Shown here: piece after piece, positions 39,366 through 49,397 of the stretch
How positions within the stretch are numbered: the stretch's first letter is position 1
Layout: every line of letters starts with the position of its first letter
Assembly (NCBI GenBank): GCA_025917655.1
Contig: CP084619.1
Span: 3,577,001 to 3,641,000 of the forward strand
Length of the DNA stretch: 64,000 bases
Direction of reading: 5' to 3'
Origin: Chlorella sorokiniana
Taxonomy: Eukaryota; Chlorophyta; Trebouxiophyceae; Chlorellales; Chlorellaceae
Notes under the pieces: model-generated
The model's input: only the letters and a program-made list of their open reading frames with translations
What the model was told of the DNA's origin: nothing
Database searches by the model: none
Translations under genes and position numbers: made by a program

Positions 39366-39556
39366 TGGAGATAAGGAGGGGCGGTGTGGCTGGCGATGCC
39401 TACAGCAGCTTGCAGCTTCTGCATCAGCGGCAGCAGGCGCAAGAGACATGCCCAGCAGCTTCGGACGACGATGACGGTGGCGGCAGCAAGGTCTGGGATC
39501 CTGCCAAGTTGCTGGGCAGCGTCTTGCAGCAGGTGGACGTGCAAAACCATGCATAA
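39366..39556 (+). pseudogene. Duplicated 3' end of the ZC3HC1-like gene (unit B)
   Basis: A copy of the last ~190 bp of the ZC3HC1-like coding sequence, cut off from the rest of that gene. It still reads DDDDGGGSKVWDPAKLLGSV then LQQVDVQNHA and TAA at 39554-39556. No start or upstream exon is present, so it is a passenger fragment of the segmental duplication rather than a gene. Confidence 0.8.
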
Positions 39557-39665
39557 ATCTGACGCATTGCTGTGAAACACTAGCGGATCTCTATCTCTGC
39601 ATTTTGTGTGGTGCACGACTGTGAAATCAGCGGGGGAGCTATTTTATTCATGTTCCACTTGCACG

Positions 39666-39733
39666 TCATCCTGATTGCCATGCTCCCTGTTGTGCGGCTC
39701 CTGAGAGCCGTCCTCTGCACGTGCCGGTGGTGC

Positions 39734-39768
<35 letters not shown>

Positions 39769-42030
39769 GGCGGGTGAACATCATCATCTGCCTCTTCATC
39801 CTCCTCAAACCATTCTGGCCAGAACAGGTCATGCGCCGCCGAGTTGTGAGTGAGGTCGGAGCGCAGCGCCTTGGCGATGGCCTCATGCAGCGGGCCCTCG
39901 CGCGGGACCTCAGGCCGTGCCAGCGCTGCGTCCACCCCGCCAAGGTGCTTGGCCCATTCCTGCGCACAGCTTGCCAACACAAGCAGCCACACTTTGCGGG
40001 AGAGACTACATTAGCCAAGCCGGTCATGTCTGCGCCCTGCCATCCCTTAATGGTTGTGCAGCAGTTGTTACGAGTGCTGGCAGCCAGTGGTCTGCGGCAC
40101 CCGCTGCGCCCACATGCCCCTCTCCCCCTCCCCCACACCGCATCCCACAAACCCTACGCACACGCGCAACTCACGTGGCACGCGAGGTTCAGGCAGTCAT
40201 GCTCTTCCTGATGGCTCAGCGTGGCGGCCGCCTTGTCAGCGGCAGCAAAGTAACTTCCACCAAAGTACCCGTCGCACTGCATTTCTTCGCGGAACATCAC
40301 CTGTGTGGGGGAGGGGGGCCCGCACAGAGCAGGAGTTGTCATGGCGAGACCCAGGCAGCAGCCAAGGAGGAGGCAAGCTGCCTGGGGGAAAGGGCAACCC
40401 ACCTTGAACCCCAACCAGCGGCTTTCGCTATTCAGCAGGTCCGTGCGAATCTGCACGGGCAGGAACTCTGCGGGTTGAGGGCATGCGCCGCTGGCGGCGA
40501 TGCAGCACGCCAGCTCAGTCGGCATCGTTGGGTGAGCATGCAACCACGGGGCCTTGCTCAGCTGCCTTTCTGCGTGAGGCACCCACCGAGGGATAGTTGG
40601 TGTGCTTGGTGGCCCAGTCCGCAAACTGCAGGATCGGCAGCAATGACTCCTGGCTGGGCGCCCGCTTGCCGCCCTTGAGGTGCGCCGCCACATCCTCGAT
40701 CTCGCACATGGCATCCCTGCAGGCCAGCAGCAGCACACATGCTAGGCGCTGCGATGTGGACATGCACAGCAGGCGTTCCAGCAAGGATTCCGTGTGCAGG
40801 CTGACCAGCCGGCCATGCTGCTGCCTCCTGACCAAGCAGAGCAAGTGAGCAAACGACATTGCCGGCCTGCCCCACGCCCAGCTCACGTCAGCGTGCCCCC
40901 AAACCGAGCCAGGGCAGCCGCCAGCGCGGCACGCCGCTCCTGTGTGCTGTCCATTGCCTTGCGCTTGCGCTGCTGCGCTTGCTGGCGCGCTGCAAAGCGT
41001 GTGCCTTTAAGCCCTGCTCGCTGCCGTGCTTGCGCTGCGCGGCACGGAGCAGCTGGGTCAGGCCGTACACGTGGGCGGTTCCCAAGGCGCCCCTGCAAGC
41101 ACAGGAATAGCAGCCACCCCCCGCCCGTGAGCATGGGCTGCGAAGCTGTGGGTGGTTGCCCCTCACAGCCAGATGGGGCATAGGCAGGCTTTAACCCCAG
41201 GCTTCACCGTGCAAGGCACCTGCCATGCCGCCAGCCCTGCCCTGCAACCCACCTATCCTTTTCAAAGTGGGGCAGCTCCCGCAGCTCCCCGTCAGTGAGC
41301 AGCAGCACCGCCTTGGCGTTGGTGGCGGCGGTGCCCATGCGGCGCAGGCGCTCGCACTCAGCGTACACGTGCTGCGGCACCCACTTGGGGGCGTGCTGGA
41401 AGGAGGAAGGGGCATGGGCATGGGTGGGCGTGGCGGCGGGTGGCGCGCGCCGGAAGAAAGCAGGTGAATGACCGGCAGAGGCAGGGCAGACAACCAGAAA
41501 CAGGAGCACTTGTTTAACAGTTGCTGGATCGCCCTGCACTTAAAACACTCCTCAGCTCTTCCAACCAAGGGCCCCCACCTCCTTGTAGCCCTGCATCATC
41601 TGCTTGACGGTGGGCAGGCGCTCCATCTTGGAGAGCTTGATGCCGGCCAGGTGCGCCTCCTCCCACCGCTGCCCAGCAGGCACCACCGCAATGTCGCTGG
41701 CGCGGGCGCCCTCCTTTGCAGGGTACATGGCTCCCAGCGCAGGCCACAGCGTGCCCTTGGCCAGGTCGTTCAGCGCCCTGGGCACAAGGGAGCACATCGC
41801 TTGTTGGAATGCTGGGTGGGATGCCTGGCAGCGGGCAACCCACACCTGCACGTCTGTGCCAATGAAGCGATGTCCTGTGCAGCTGTGACGGGGTTGTTGA
41901 GAGTGTCCTGGGTAACAATTCGCTCAGCAACCATCTCCAGCACATCAGGGGGCAGGGAGGCCAGGGCAGCAGGGCTTCCACCAGCAGCCCCCTCTCCATC
42001 CGTGCGCCGGGTCTGGCGGCGAGGAGGCAT
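39666..42030 (-). CDS. F-box-like protein, tandem copy B
   Basis: Paralogue of copy A. Starts MPPRRQTRRTDGEGAAGG, with AALASLPPDVLEMVAERIVT. Exons as in A: ALNDLAKGTLWPALGAMYPA; PKWVPQHVYAECERLRRMGT and LLTDGELRELPHFEKDR; VYGLTQLLRAAQRKHGSEQG; DAMCEIEDVAAHLKGGKRAP; QIRTDLLNSESRWLGFK; FREEMQCDGYFGGSYFAAAD with HDCLNLACH; then VWLLVLASCAQEWAKHLGGV, PEVPREGPLHEAIAKALRSD, an acidic stretch (WFEEDEEADDDVHPPE), ten Gln, and a stop at 39666. Relative to A, one base is missing near 40978-40984, shifting the frame inside the basic helical exon; copy C has the same change. Function unknown; the F-box reading suggests an SCF substrate receptor. Confidence 0.62.
39735..39764. repeat. (CTG)10 trinucleotide repeat encoding poly-Gln in copy B
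   Basis: Ten CTG units on the plus strand read as ten Gln codons in the minus-strand last exon. The equivalent tract has about six units in copy A (36638-36655) and about seven in copy C (near 42889-42912). Confidence 0.85.
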
Positions 42031-42513
42031 TGGGAACTGTATCTTTTGCCCCCTCTCGCGCTTAATCTGGTAGCTGCGCCGCTCAGCACGGCTCCGAGAG
42101 GGAGAGGTTCCGCGACTCTACGATCAGCGGGGCGACAAGCCAAACCTCGCGCCGAGAGAAGTGAAATGAACGACCATGAACGATTACCGGGGAATGGTCT
42201 CTTAGATGTGCGACATGCCCAGCATGCACGCCGGTCATGGGCGCAAGGCGCAGGCGCCAGCACAGCACAAGCACCTCTTTTCGTGTGAAGTTGCCATCGG
42301 AGCAGCATGCTATTCTCAAGACAGATTGAGACCTCTACAGACACGTTTTGAATGCCAAGTGCATTTGCACATGCTCCAACTCCAGCCGGCCACTGGGAAA
42401 AGACGCCTGCATGCCATCAGCCAAGTGCCTGCAGTTCTTCCTGCAGCGTGCCTGCATGCGGTCAGCTTGTCAGAGCACGTTGACACTCAGTGCACCAGGT
42501 ATGTCGCAGCAGG
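42031..42513. promoter_or_regulatory. Upstream spacer of F-box-like copy B
   Basis: Promoter and spacer between copy B and the tail relic of unit C. The first ~230 bp (to about 42260) is nearly identical to the region upstream of copy C (45197-45430). Confidence 0.65.
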
Positions 42514-42716
42514 TGGAGATAAGGAGGGATGGTGTGGCTGGCGATGCCTACAGCAGCTTGCAGCTTCTGCATCAGCGGAAGCAGGCGCAAGAGTCATGCC
42601 AGCAGCTTTGGACAACGGCAACGGCGGACAACGACGGTGGCGGCTGTAAGGTCTGGGATACTGCCAAACTACTGCGCAGCGTCTTACAGCAGGTGAACGT
42701 GCAGAAACATGCATAA
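42514..42716 (+). pseudogene. Duplicated 3' end of the ZC3HC1-like gene (unit C)
   Basis: A second passenger copy of the ZC3HC1-like tail, reading CKVWDTAKLLRSVLQQVNVQ then KHA and TAA at 42714-42716. Compared with unit B it has a short insertion in the Asp/Gly-coding stretch and several substitutions. No upstream coding exons. Confidence 0.8.
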
Positions 42717-42795
42717 ATTTGGCGCATTGCTGTGGAACACTAGGAAGACCTCTATCTCTGCACTTTGTGTGGTGCAAGCAGGACTCTTAACTGTT

Positions 42796-43439
42796 TCAAT
42801 CATCATTCACTTGCACGTCATCCTGATTGCCATGCTCGTTGTTGTGCGGCTCATGGGAACAGTCCTCTGCACGTGCCAGGGGTGCCACCTGCTGCTGCTG
42901 CTGCTGCTGCTCCAGCGGGTGGGCCTCCTCCTCCTCCTTTTCATGCTCGTCAAACATGTGCAGGTTCTGCGCCGCCGAGTTGTGAGTGAGGTCAGAGCGC
43001 AGCGCCGCGGCGATGGCCTCATGCAGCGGGCCCTCGCGCGGGACCTCAGGCCGTGCCAGCGCTGCGTCCACCCCGCCAAGGTGCTTGGCCCATTCCTGCG
43101 CACAGCTTGCCAACACAAGCAGCCACACTTTGCGGGAGAGACTACATTAGCCAAGCCGGTCATGTCTGCGCCCTGCCATCCCTTAATGGTTGTGCAGCAG
43201 TTGTTACGAGTGCTGGCAGCCAGTGGTCTGCGGCACCCGCTGCGCCCACATGCCCCTCTCCCCCTCCCCCACACCGCATCCCACAAACCCTACGCACACG
43301 CGCAACTCACGTGGCACGCGAGGTTCAGGCAGTCATGCTCTTCCTGGTGGCTCAGCGTGGCGGCCTCCTTGTCAGCTTCAGCGAAGTAGTTTCCACCGAA
43401 GTACCCGTCGCACTCCCTTTCTTCCAGTTCGCGGAACAT

Positions 43440-43474
<35 letters not shown>

Positions 43475-45196
43475 TGGTGGTGATGGGGGGGCGGGGTTGG
43501 GGCGGGGGCGGGGGCGCGCTCGGCAGAGAGCAGGATCTGTCATGGCGAGGCCTCGGCAGCAGCCAAGGAGGAGCAACCTGCCTGGGGGAAAGGGCAACCC
43601 ACCTTGAACCCTATCCAGCGGCTTTCGCTATTCAGCAGGTCCGTGCGAATCTGCACGGGCAGGAAATCTGCGGGTTGAGGGCATGCGCCGCTGGCGGCGA
43701 TGCAGCACGCCAGCTCAGTCGGCATCGTTGGGTGAGCATGCAACCACGGGGCCTTGCTCAGCTGCCTTACAGCGTGAGGCACCCACCGAGGGATAGTTGG
43801 TGTGCTTGGTGGCCCAGTCCGCAAACTGCAGGATCGGCAGCAATGACTCCTGGCTGGGCGCCCATTTGCCGCCCTTGAGGTGCGCCGCCACATCCTCGAT
43901 CTCGCACATGGCATCCCTGCAGGCCAGCAGCAGCACACATGCTAGGCGCTGTGCTGCGGACATGCACAGCAGGTATTCCAGCAAGGATTCCGTGTGCAGG
44001 CTGGCCAGCCGGCCATGCTGCTGCCTCCTGACCAAGCAGAGCAAGTGAGCAAACGACATTGCCGGCCTGCCCCACGCCCAGCTCACGTCAGCGTGCCCCC
44101 AAACCGAGCCAGGGCAGCCGCCAGCGCGGCACGCCGCTCCTGTGTGCTGTCCATTGCCTTGCGCTTGCGCTGCTGCGCTTGCTGGCGCGCTGCAAAGCGT
44201 GTGCCTTTAAGCCCTGCTCGCTGCCGTGCTTGCGCTGCGCGGCACGGAGCAGCTGGGTCAGGCCGTACACGTGGGCGGTTCCCAAGGCGCCCCTGCAAGC
44301 ACAGGAATAGCAGCCACCCCCGCCCGTGAGCATGGGCTGCGAAGCTGTGGGTGGTTGCCCCTCACAGCCAGATGGGGCATAGGCAGGCTTTAACCCCAGG
44401 CTTCACCGTGCAAGGCACCTGCCATGCCACCAGCCCTGCCCTGCAACCCACCTATCCTTTTCAAAGTGGGGCAGCTCCCGCAGCTCCCCGTCAGTGAGCA
44501 ACAGCACCGCCTTGGCGTTGGTGGCGGCGGTGCCCATGCGGCGCAGGCGCTCGCACTCAGCGTACACGCGCTGCGGCACCCACTTGGGGGCGTGCTGGAA
44601 GGAGGAGGGGGACAGGCAGAGGGAAGCAGCTGAATGACCGGCACAGGCAGGGCAGACAACCAGAAACAGGAGCACTTGTTTGACAGTTGCTGGATCGCCC
44701 TGCACTTAAAACAATCCTCAGGTCTTCCAACTAAGGGCCCCCACCTCCTTGTAGCCCTGCATCATCTGCTTGACGGTGGGCAGGCGCTCCATCTTGGAGA
44801 GCTTGATGCCTGCTAGGTGCGCCTCCTCCCACCGCTCCTCGGCAGGCACCACCGCAATGTCGCTGGCGCGGGCGCCCTCCTTTGCAGGGTACATGGCTCC
44901 CAGCGCAGGCCACAGCGTGCCCTTGGCCAGGCCGTTCAGCGCCCTGGGCACAAGGGAGCACATCGCTTGTTGGAATGCTGGGTGGGATGCCTGGCAGCGG
45001 GCAACCCACACCTGCACGTCTGTGCCAATGAAGCGATGTCCTGTGCAGCTGTGACGGGGTTGTTGAGAGTGTCCTGGGTAACAATGTGCTCAGCAACCAT
45101 CTCCAGCACATCAGGGGGCAGGGAGGCCAGGGCAGCAGGGCGTCCACCAGCAGCCCCCTCTCCATCCGTGCGCCGGGTCTGGCGGCGAGGAGGCAT
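42796..45196 (-). CDS. F-box-like protein, tandem copy C
   Basis: Nearly identical to copy B in exons and most introns. Starts MPPRRQTRRTDGEGAAGG with AALASLPPDVLEMVAEHIVT. It contains ALNGLAKGTLWPALGAMYPA, PKWVPQRVYAECERLRRMGT, VYGLTQLLRAAQRKHGSEQG, DAMCEIEDVAAHLKGGKWAP, QIRTDLLNSESRWIGFK and an exon with CDGYFGGNYFAEADKEAATL. The last exon has EWAKHLGGVDAALARPEVPR and HMFDEHEKEEEEAHPLE, then a Gln run and a stop at 42796. It shares copy B's one-base loss near 44178-44184. An intron carries a (TG)15 microsatellite absent from copy B. The C-terminal region after the Gln run differs most between copies. Function unknown. Confidence 0.62.
43444..43473. repeat. (TG)15 microsatellite in an intron of copy C
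   Basis: Fifteen TG units followed by G-rich sequence, exactly where copy B has only a short TGTGTGGGGG stretch. This is the clearest length difference between copies B and C. Confidence 0.9.
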
Positions 45197-45440
45197 TGGG
45201 AACTGTATCTTTTGCCCCCTCTCGCGCTTAATCTGGTAGCTGCGCCGCTCAGCACGGCTCCGAGAGGGAGAGGTTCCGCGACTCTACGATCAGCGGGGCG
45301 ACAAGCCAAACCTCGCGCCGAGAGAAGTGAAATGAACGAACATGAACGATTACCGGGGAATGGTCTCTTAGATGTGCGACATGCCCAGCATGCACGCCGG
45401 TCATGGGCGCAAGGCGCAGGCGCCAGCACAGCATTCCGCT
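45197..45440. promoter_or_regulatory. Upstream spacer of F-box-like copy C
   Basis: Near-identical to the 5' flank of copy B over about 230 bp, ending where the array becomes degraded. Both contain the phrase TCCGAGAGGGAGAGGTTCCG. Confidence 0.6.
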
Positions 45441-45770
45441 ACATTCAAAAATGAGGCGACCCTCAGATACACTTTTGTGCCAAGCACATTTCCATGTCCT
45501 CCAACTCCAGCCAGCAACCGGGAAAAGGACTCCACCCTGTCACTCCCGATCCATGGAGACGCTGTGCGCTCCTCTGCAACCTCAGCAGCACTGTGCCTTC
45601 TGGTCTGCCTGCGCATCATATTGCTGCAAGCTCCACATTCTTCAACGCATTGGCAGCATTGCTCCCACATGCATGCCTGCGCTCTCTGCAGCTTGCCTGC
45701 GCTGTCCGCTTGTTATATAAATGATGACACCCAGTGCACCAGGCATGTCGCTGCAGCCTGGGATTGATGC
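45441..45770. repeat. Degraded fragment of a fourth array unit
   Basis: Phrases of the leader seen in units B and C recur in altered form: CCTCCAACTCCAGCCAGCAA near 45498 versus CTCCAACTCCAGCCGGCCAC near 42374, and CACCCAGTGCACCAGGCATG at about 45729 versus CACTCAGTGCACCAGGTATG at about 42484. The ZC3HC1 tail and the F-box-like gene that should follow are missing. Confidence 0.65.
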
Positions 45771-46209
45771 GTGCTGTGCCAGGCGGGCAGCGCTGCGTGC
45801 GCCACCTTCCCATCTATCTCCAGTGGTGCCTCTGCCTGGCCTTGGACAGCCCTCGACCCGCATGCCTGCCCGCCGGCCCTTCTTTCTGGAGTCCCCGGTG
45901 GCCTGGCTGGCCTACGCCGCAGCTTCCTACCAGTTCACCTCCGACCTGGCCGGTTCACCCATGGAGGCCCAGCCGGCCCCTGCCCGCTCTGCCGAAAACT
46001 GCACCAAGGAGGAGCCCGACCGTGGCTACCAGGAGCGCTTGGAGTCCGGGCCGACACAGGTGCAGGTGCCGCCAGAGGTTCAGCTGGCGAGTGGGCGCGG
46101 CAGCCCCCACCCTGAGCAATGGCACCCTGGTCACCCTCAGTGGAATGCTGAAAGAGCCAGTGATGCAACGCTCCCTGATCACGCAGCACGTTGTGGCTGG
46201 CGCGCATGA
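45721..46209 (+). CDS. Uncertain hypothetical reading frame
   Basis: An open frame of 162 codons beginning MMTPSAPGMSLQPG, with MPARRPFFLESPVAWLAYAA at 45862 as a more natural start, then ASYQFTSDLAGSPMEAQPAP. No family is recognised. It overlaps another open frame, and no splice pattern clearly extends it. It could be an exon of an unrecognised gene or chance in GC-rich DNA. Confidence 0.25.
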   Translation: MMTPSAPGMSLQPGIDACCARRAALRAPPSHLSPVVPLPGLGQPSTRMPARRPFFLESPVAWLAYAAASYQFTSDLAGSPMEAQPAPARSAENCTKEEPDRGYQERLESGPTQVQVPPEVQLASGRGSPHPEQWHPGHPQWNAERASDATLPDHAARCGWRA

Positions 46210-47472
46210 AGAAGCCATGGCAGCAGCGCAACTGGCCGACCACCCTGCAGAGCGGTGCGGTGCCGCGCGGACCGGCCAGCCTGGGAGCTGCAGTGGGTGA
46301 GCTGCCGCCATGCATGCCACCCACACCGCTTCTGGTTCACGCTGAAAGAGGCCGGCACGCTGCCACCACATAACGCCGGGCATGTTGCAGCTGCTCGCCC
46401 CTGCCTGCAAGTCAGCGTGCAGCTGCCCGTAGCAGCAGATTGGCAGGCAGCACTGCACCCCAGATCATGTCGCAACCACAAATGTGTACCCAAGCACATT
46501 TTTTCCTGCACTTGCTGGCCTGGGGAGGGATTGCTGCTTGCCTCAGCATCAGATAGCCTAGGGAGGCCGCCTGCGTTGACTTCACGCTAGGGAGGGCTGG
46601 CTTCGCTCACGCCATCCACGGCGCACTCGTTGTCAATGCAGATGATGGCGGCGGGCAAAGCTCTGCAAACAGCTCAATGAACACTTCTTGAGGCATTCCT
46701 GACCAGTGTTACCAGACCTAAGGTTGCAGCAGCCTCTGTAAACATGGGTTACTGCGCAGCGGAGCGGGAGGCGGGAAGCCTTGGGAAGCCTTGTGAATGA
46801 GCCCCTTGTGAAGGAGGGGCTTAGACTCGACGTGCGGCGCTGGTCTGATGCGGACGAAGCTGCCTCGCTAATAACTTCTCTTTCTGCAAATCTTCACAGT
46901 TTCCTGCCCTTTCACTCCAGCGTGGCCGATCCTTGAGATCTCTCCTGGCCTCAGCGGCTGGCCTATTTCGAGCAGCATTGGGGCTGCGGGGTGCTTTGTG
47001 CACCAGAAATCGCCGCCTGAAGCGGCGTTGCCCTCTCCAGTGCCCAAAGCGGTTTGGTGCTAGGTGCCGGCGTGCAGCAAGCCCTGTAGTCGCGCGCCGT
47101 GCCTCCCACAGTTTGTGATAGAGCAGCTGGCTGCTCCAGACGAGGTGCGGACGCCAGGGGAACTGCTTGGCCGCGGGCTGGTACTGAGGGGCTGGTTCTG
47201 TCTCAACCGTGGGTCCAGATGCCCTTCTTGGCCAATCAGGCAAACCAGGGGTCCATGCGCCTTTGACACGGGTTACTGGCAGCCATCTTGAGCTTGCCAG
47301 GGTTTTTAGCACCTTTTCTGTTCTCTCCTCTCGCGCATCACCCTTCGCTGTCGATCTTTAGCTGTGAAGGGCGAAGTTGGCTCCAGCCGCCCCCTTCCCG
47401 CGCCAGCCGGCTGCCTTCATGCCTCTCATTCTGCCTCCTTGCATTGCAGGTTTCCGTGGAACAGTGTGCATC
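46210..47472. other. Gene-poor stretch beside the array
   Basis: About 1.3 kb without a supported gene. Short open frames exist, but none has a recognisable domain. Upstream exons of the RING protein may lie here (for example FVIEQLAAPDEVRTPGELLG after a CACAG at about 47108), but I cannot join them with confidence. Confidence 0.45.
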
Positions 47473-48743
47473 ATGCATCCTTTCTTCAGCGTCACCATTT
47501 TCACGGGGCAGCAGCTGGTGCTGGAGGCGTTACAGCGGTGGCTCACCCGGCCGTGCACCGACGCGGTTGATGTGCAGCGCCAGCGCCGCGGCCTCAAGGG
47601 CCTGCTGTCCCTGCTCATAAAGACCACTGCCACCGGCATGCTGGCCACGGTGCTGGACGCCGCCATCGAGTTCCGGCGCCGGCAGCTGCTGGCGCGGCGG
47701 CGGCTGAGCCCGATGAAGGCAGCGCAGCTGCCGTCGCTCGCTTCCCTGGGCTGGGCATGCTATCGCGTGCGGGCATAGCCTCCTGGAAGGCGCGCCTGCT
47801 GATGGGCATTGATGAGCTGGAGCGCAGGGCGCACGCATATGGCATAGGTGGGCAGGGGCGGGGGCTGGATGGATCTGTTGCACTGTACCTCCTTGATTGT
47901 GGCGTTTACCCAGAGCCCTTGTGTGACCCACTGCTGCAGAGTCGCGGCATCGATTCAGCCCAGAAAAGGAGGCCGGCAAGACAGATTTTGCGGGCGGCAG
48001 CGGCAGCAAGCTGGTGCTTGCGGGCAGCCGCGCCGGTAGCTGCCTGGACCTGGAGGAGGCAGAGCGCTCGGAACGCCTTGGCCGCACCGTGGAGCAGCTG
48101 CGCGAGCTGGTGAAGCAGGGAGACCCAGAGTCGCAGCGCCGCGCCGACGTCGAAGTCGGCTCGCTTGTGGACCTGCTGCTGGGCACGGCGCCACGTCCAG
48201 CGGCCGCCGCGGCGCCCACCGCCCGCAGCCGCAGCGTGCCGGCAGGGCTCAATCGCCTGGCGCCGCGCGAGGCAGGCGCCTGCATGCGCGTGTGCCGCAG
48301 CCGACCTGCGCTGACGGCGGAGGGCGGCGAGCAGGAGCCGGACACGCCCGCTTTGACCGCCGAGCTGTGCCACATTTGCATGGACCGATGTGTCGATGTG
48401 CTGGTCCGTCTATGCCACGACAGCCGCACGCCTGCTGCTGCATCGGCTGCTTTTCACACTGCTGCTTCTCAGCCGAGCCCCGGCTCAGCCTACCCTCTCG
48501 CTGACTCTCCTGCCCCCTCTCCCCCTGTAGGTGGCTGGCTGCCTGCACGAGCTGTGCTTTGGCTGCGCACGCCGTCTGTGCGACACGCACGACCATGCCC
48601 TGCCGCAGTGCCCCTTCTGCCGCCAGCCCATTGACGGCTTTGTGGCGGCTGAGGCGCCTGCCTGCGAACCGGGTTGCCCCTGTGGCGGCCCCGCTTCGGC
48701 CCTTGCTTGCGCCTCAGCCAGCGAGTGCCTTGCTCAGCAGTGA
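47473..48743 (+). CDS. RING-HC finger protein, probable E3 ubiquitin ligase
   Basis: The C-terminal C3HC4 RING is split by an intron: ELCHICMDRCVDVL, then after CTGTAG (48530) VAGCLHELCFGCARRLCDTH and CPFCRQPIDGF. Cys/His spacing (CxxC, CxHxxCxxC, CPxC) is complete. Upstream coding starts at the first available Met, MHPFFSVTIFTGQQLVLEAL, but the sequence after a CAG at 47450 may continue an earlier exon. It includes RRGLKGLLSLLIKTTATGML, FRRRQLLARRRLSPMKAAQL, IASWKARLLMGIDELERRAH and LGRTVEQLRELVKQGDPESQ, helical regions I do not recognise. The frame changes near 47750-47775. The tail after the RING is Cys-rich (CEPGCPCGGPASALACASAS) with TGA at 48741-48743. The substrate is unknown. Confidence 0.72.
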
Positions 48744-49397
48744 AGCAGCCGCAGGATGTTAGCACGCACGGCTGGCTGGCCCTTTTTGGTGCGTGCTCCA
48801 GCTGCGCGCACCCAGCTGCAAGGCTTGCCTTGTTAACACCAGCAGGGCTCCCTGCCCCAGCTCTTTTGCCCCCATATGAACCTCTAGGTGCAATGTCAAC
48901 CTCTTCAAAGCATGCAGAAATTTCTTGCAGGCTCGCAACTTGATGCCCTAACCGCCGCAAACACGCCCAGGCACCCTTCTCTACTCCTACTCTTGCTGCA
49001 CATGGTGCTTCCCTGCATGCCGATCAACAGCTTCCGCGTGGTTTGTTGCCATGCCAATGAATGCGCTCTTGTGTGCGTTTTGACTGCCTTTTCTCCTCCC
49101 CTTGCCTCCACTGTCAGACCTGCCCACCCACAAACTCCTCCTCACTGCCACGCCGCACTTTGAGGATGCCAGCAACCTCGTGCAGCCCCCACTTCCCTGC
49201 TCCCTTGAACTTTTCATATCCGCCTTTTCCAAGCCCTCTGCTTTTCCGTTTTATGCGTGTGGGGCAATGCTAGTGACCATTGCTCAGGTGGCCCCAAGGA
49301 TTTTGCAACAGTTTTACAACAGCCATGGCGCCTTAGAGCCAAAACGCAGCCATGTAACCATCTCGCAGCTGGCAATCACGGGACCACGGCTGCCTGG
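48744..49397. other. Convergent intergenic stretch
   Basis: 3' flanks of the RING and TMCO1 genes, AT-richer than average and pyrimidine-rich at 49080-49240. It contains the TMCO1 polyadenylation motif. No coding sequence seen. Confidence 0.55.
49314..49318 (-). terminator. TGTAA polyadenylation signal (TMCO1)
   Basis: Minus-strand TGTAA about 80 bases after the TMCO1 stop codon. Confidence 0.6.

Larger units (their letters stand above)
36299..45440. repeat. Tandem segmental array: three units of about 3.1 kb
   Basis: Each unit begins with the final ~190 bp of the ZC3HC1-like gene (plus strand), followed by a complete minus-strand F-box-like gene and its upstream spacer. Unit A starts at about 36299, B at about 39366, C at about 42514. 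Matching landmarks give spacings of 3.07-3.17 kb: the tail (36299/39366/42514), the 3' exon phrase with CGGGACCTCAGGCCGTGCCA (near 36784/39905/43040) and the F-box-like start codons (38890/42030/45196). B and C look identical over long blocks including introns (for example 39878-40195 versus 43015-43330), while A is more diverged. After C the similarity continues in weakened form to about 45770. Confidence 0.9.

Noticed and set aside
36299-45440. Possible mobile element, because of the long near-identical repeats
   Set aside because: The units are host-type gene segments in direct tandem order without terminal inverted repeats, target duplications or any transposase or reverse-transcriptase reading. 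Segmental duplication explains them.
46210-47290. Several short plus-strand frames with plausible-looking peptides
   Set aside because: They overlap in different frames, share no domain and cannot be joined by consistent splice sites.
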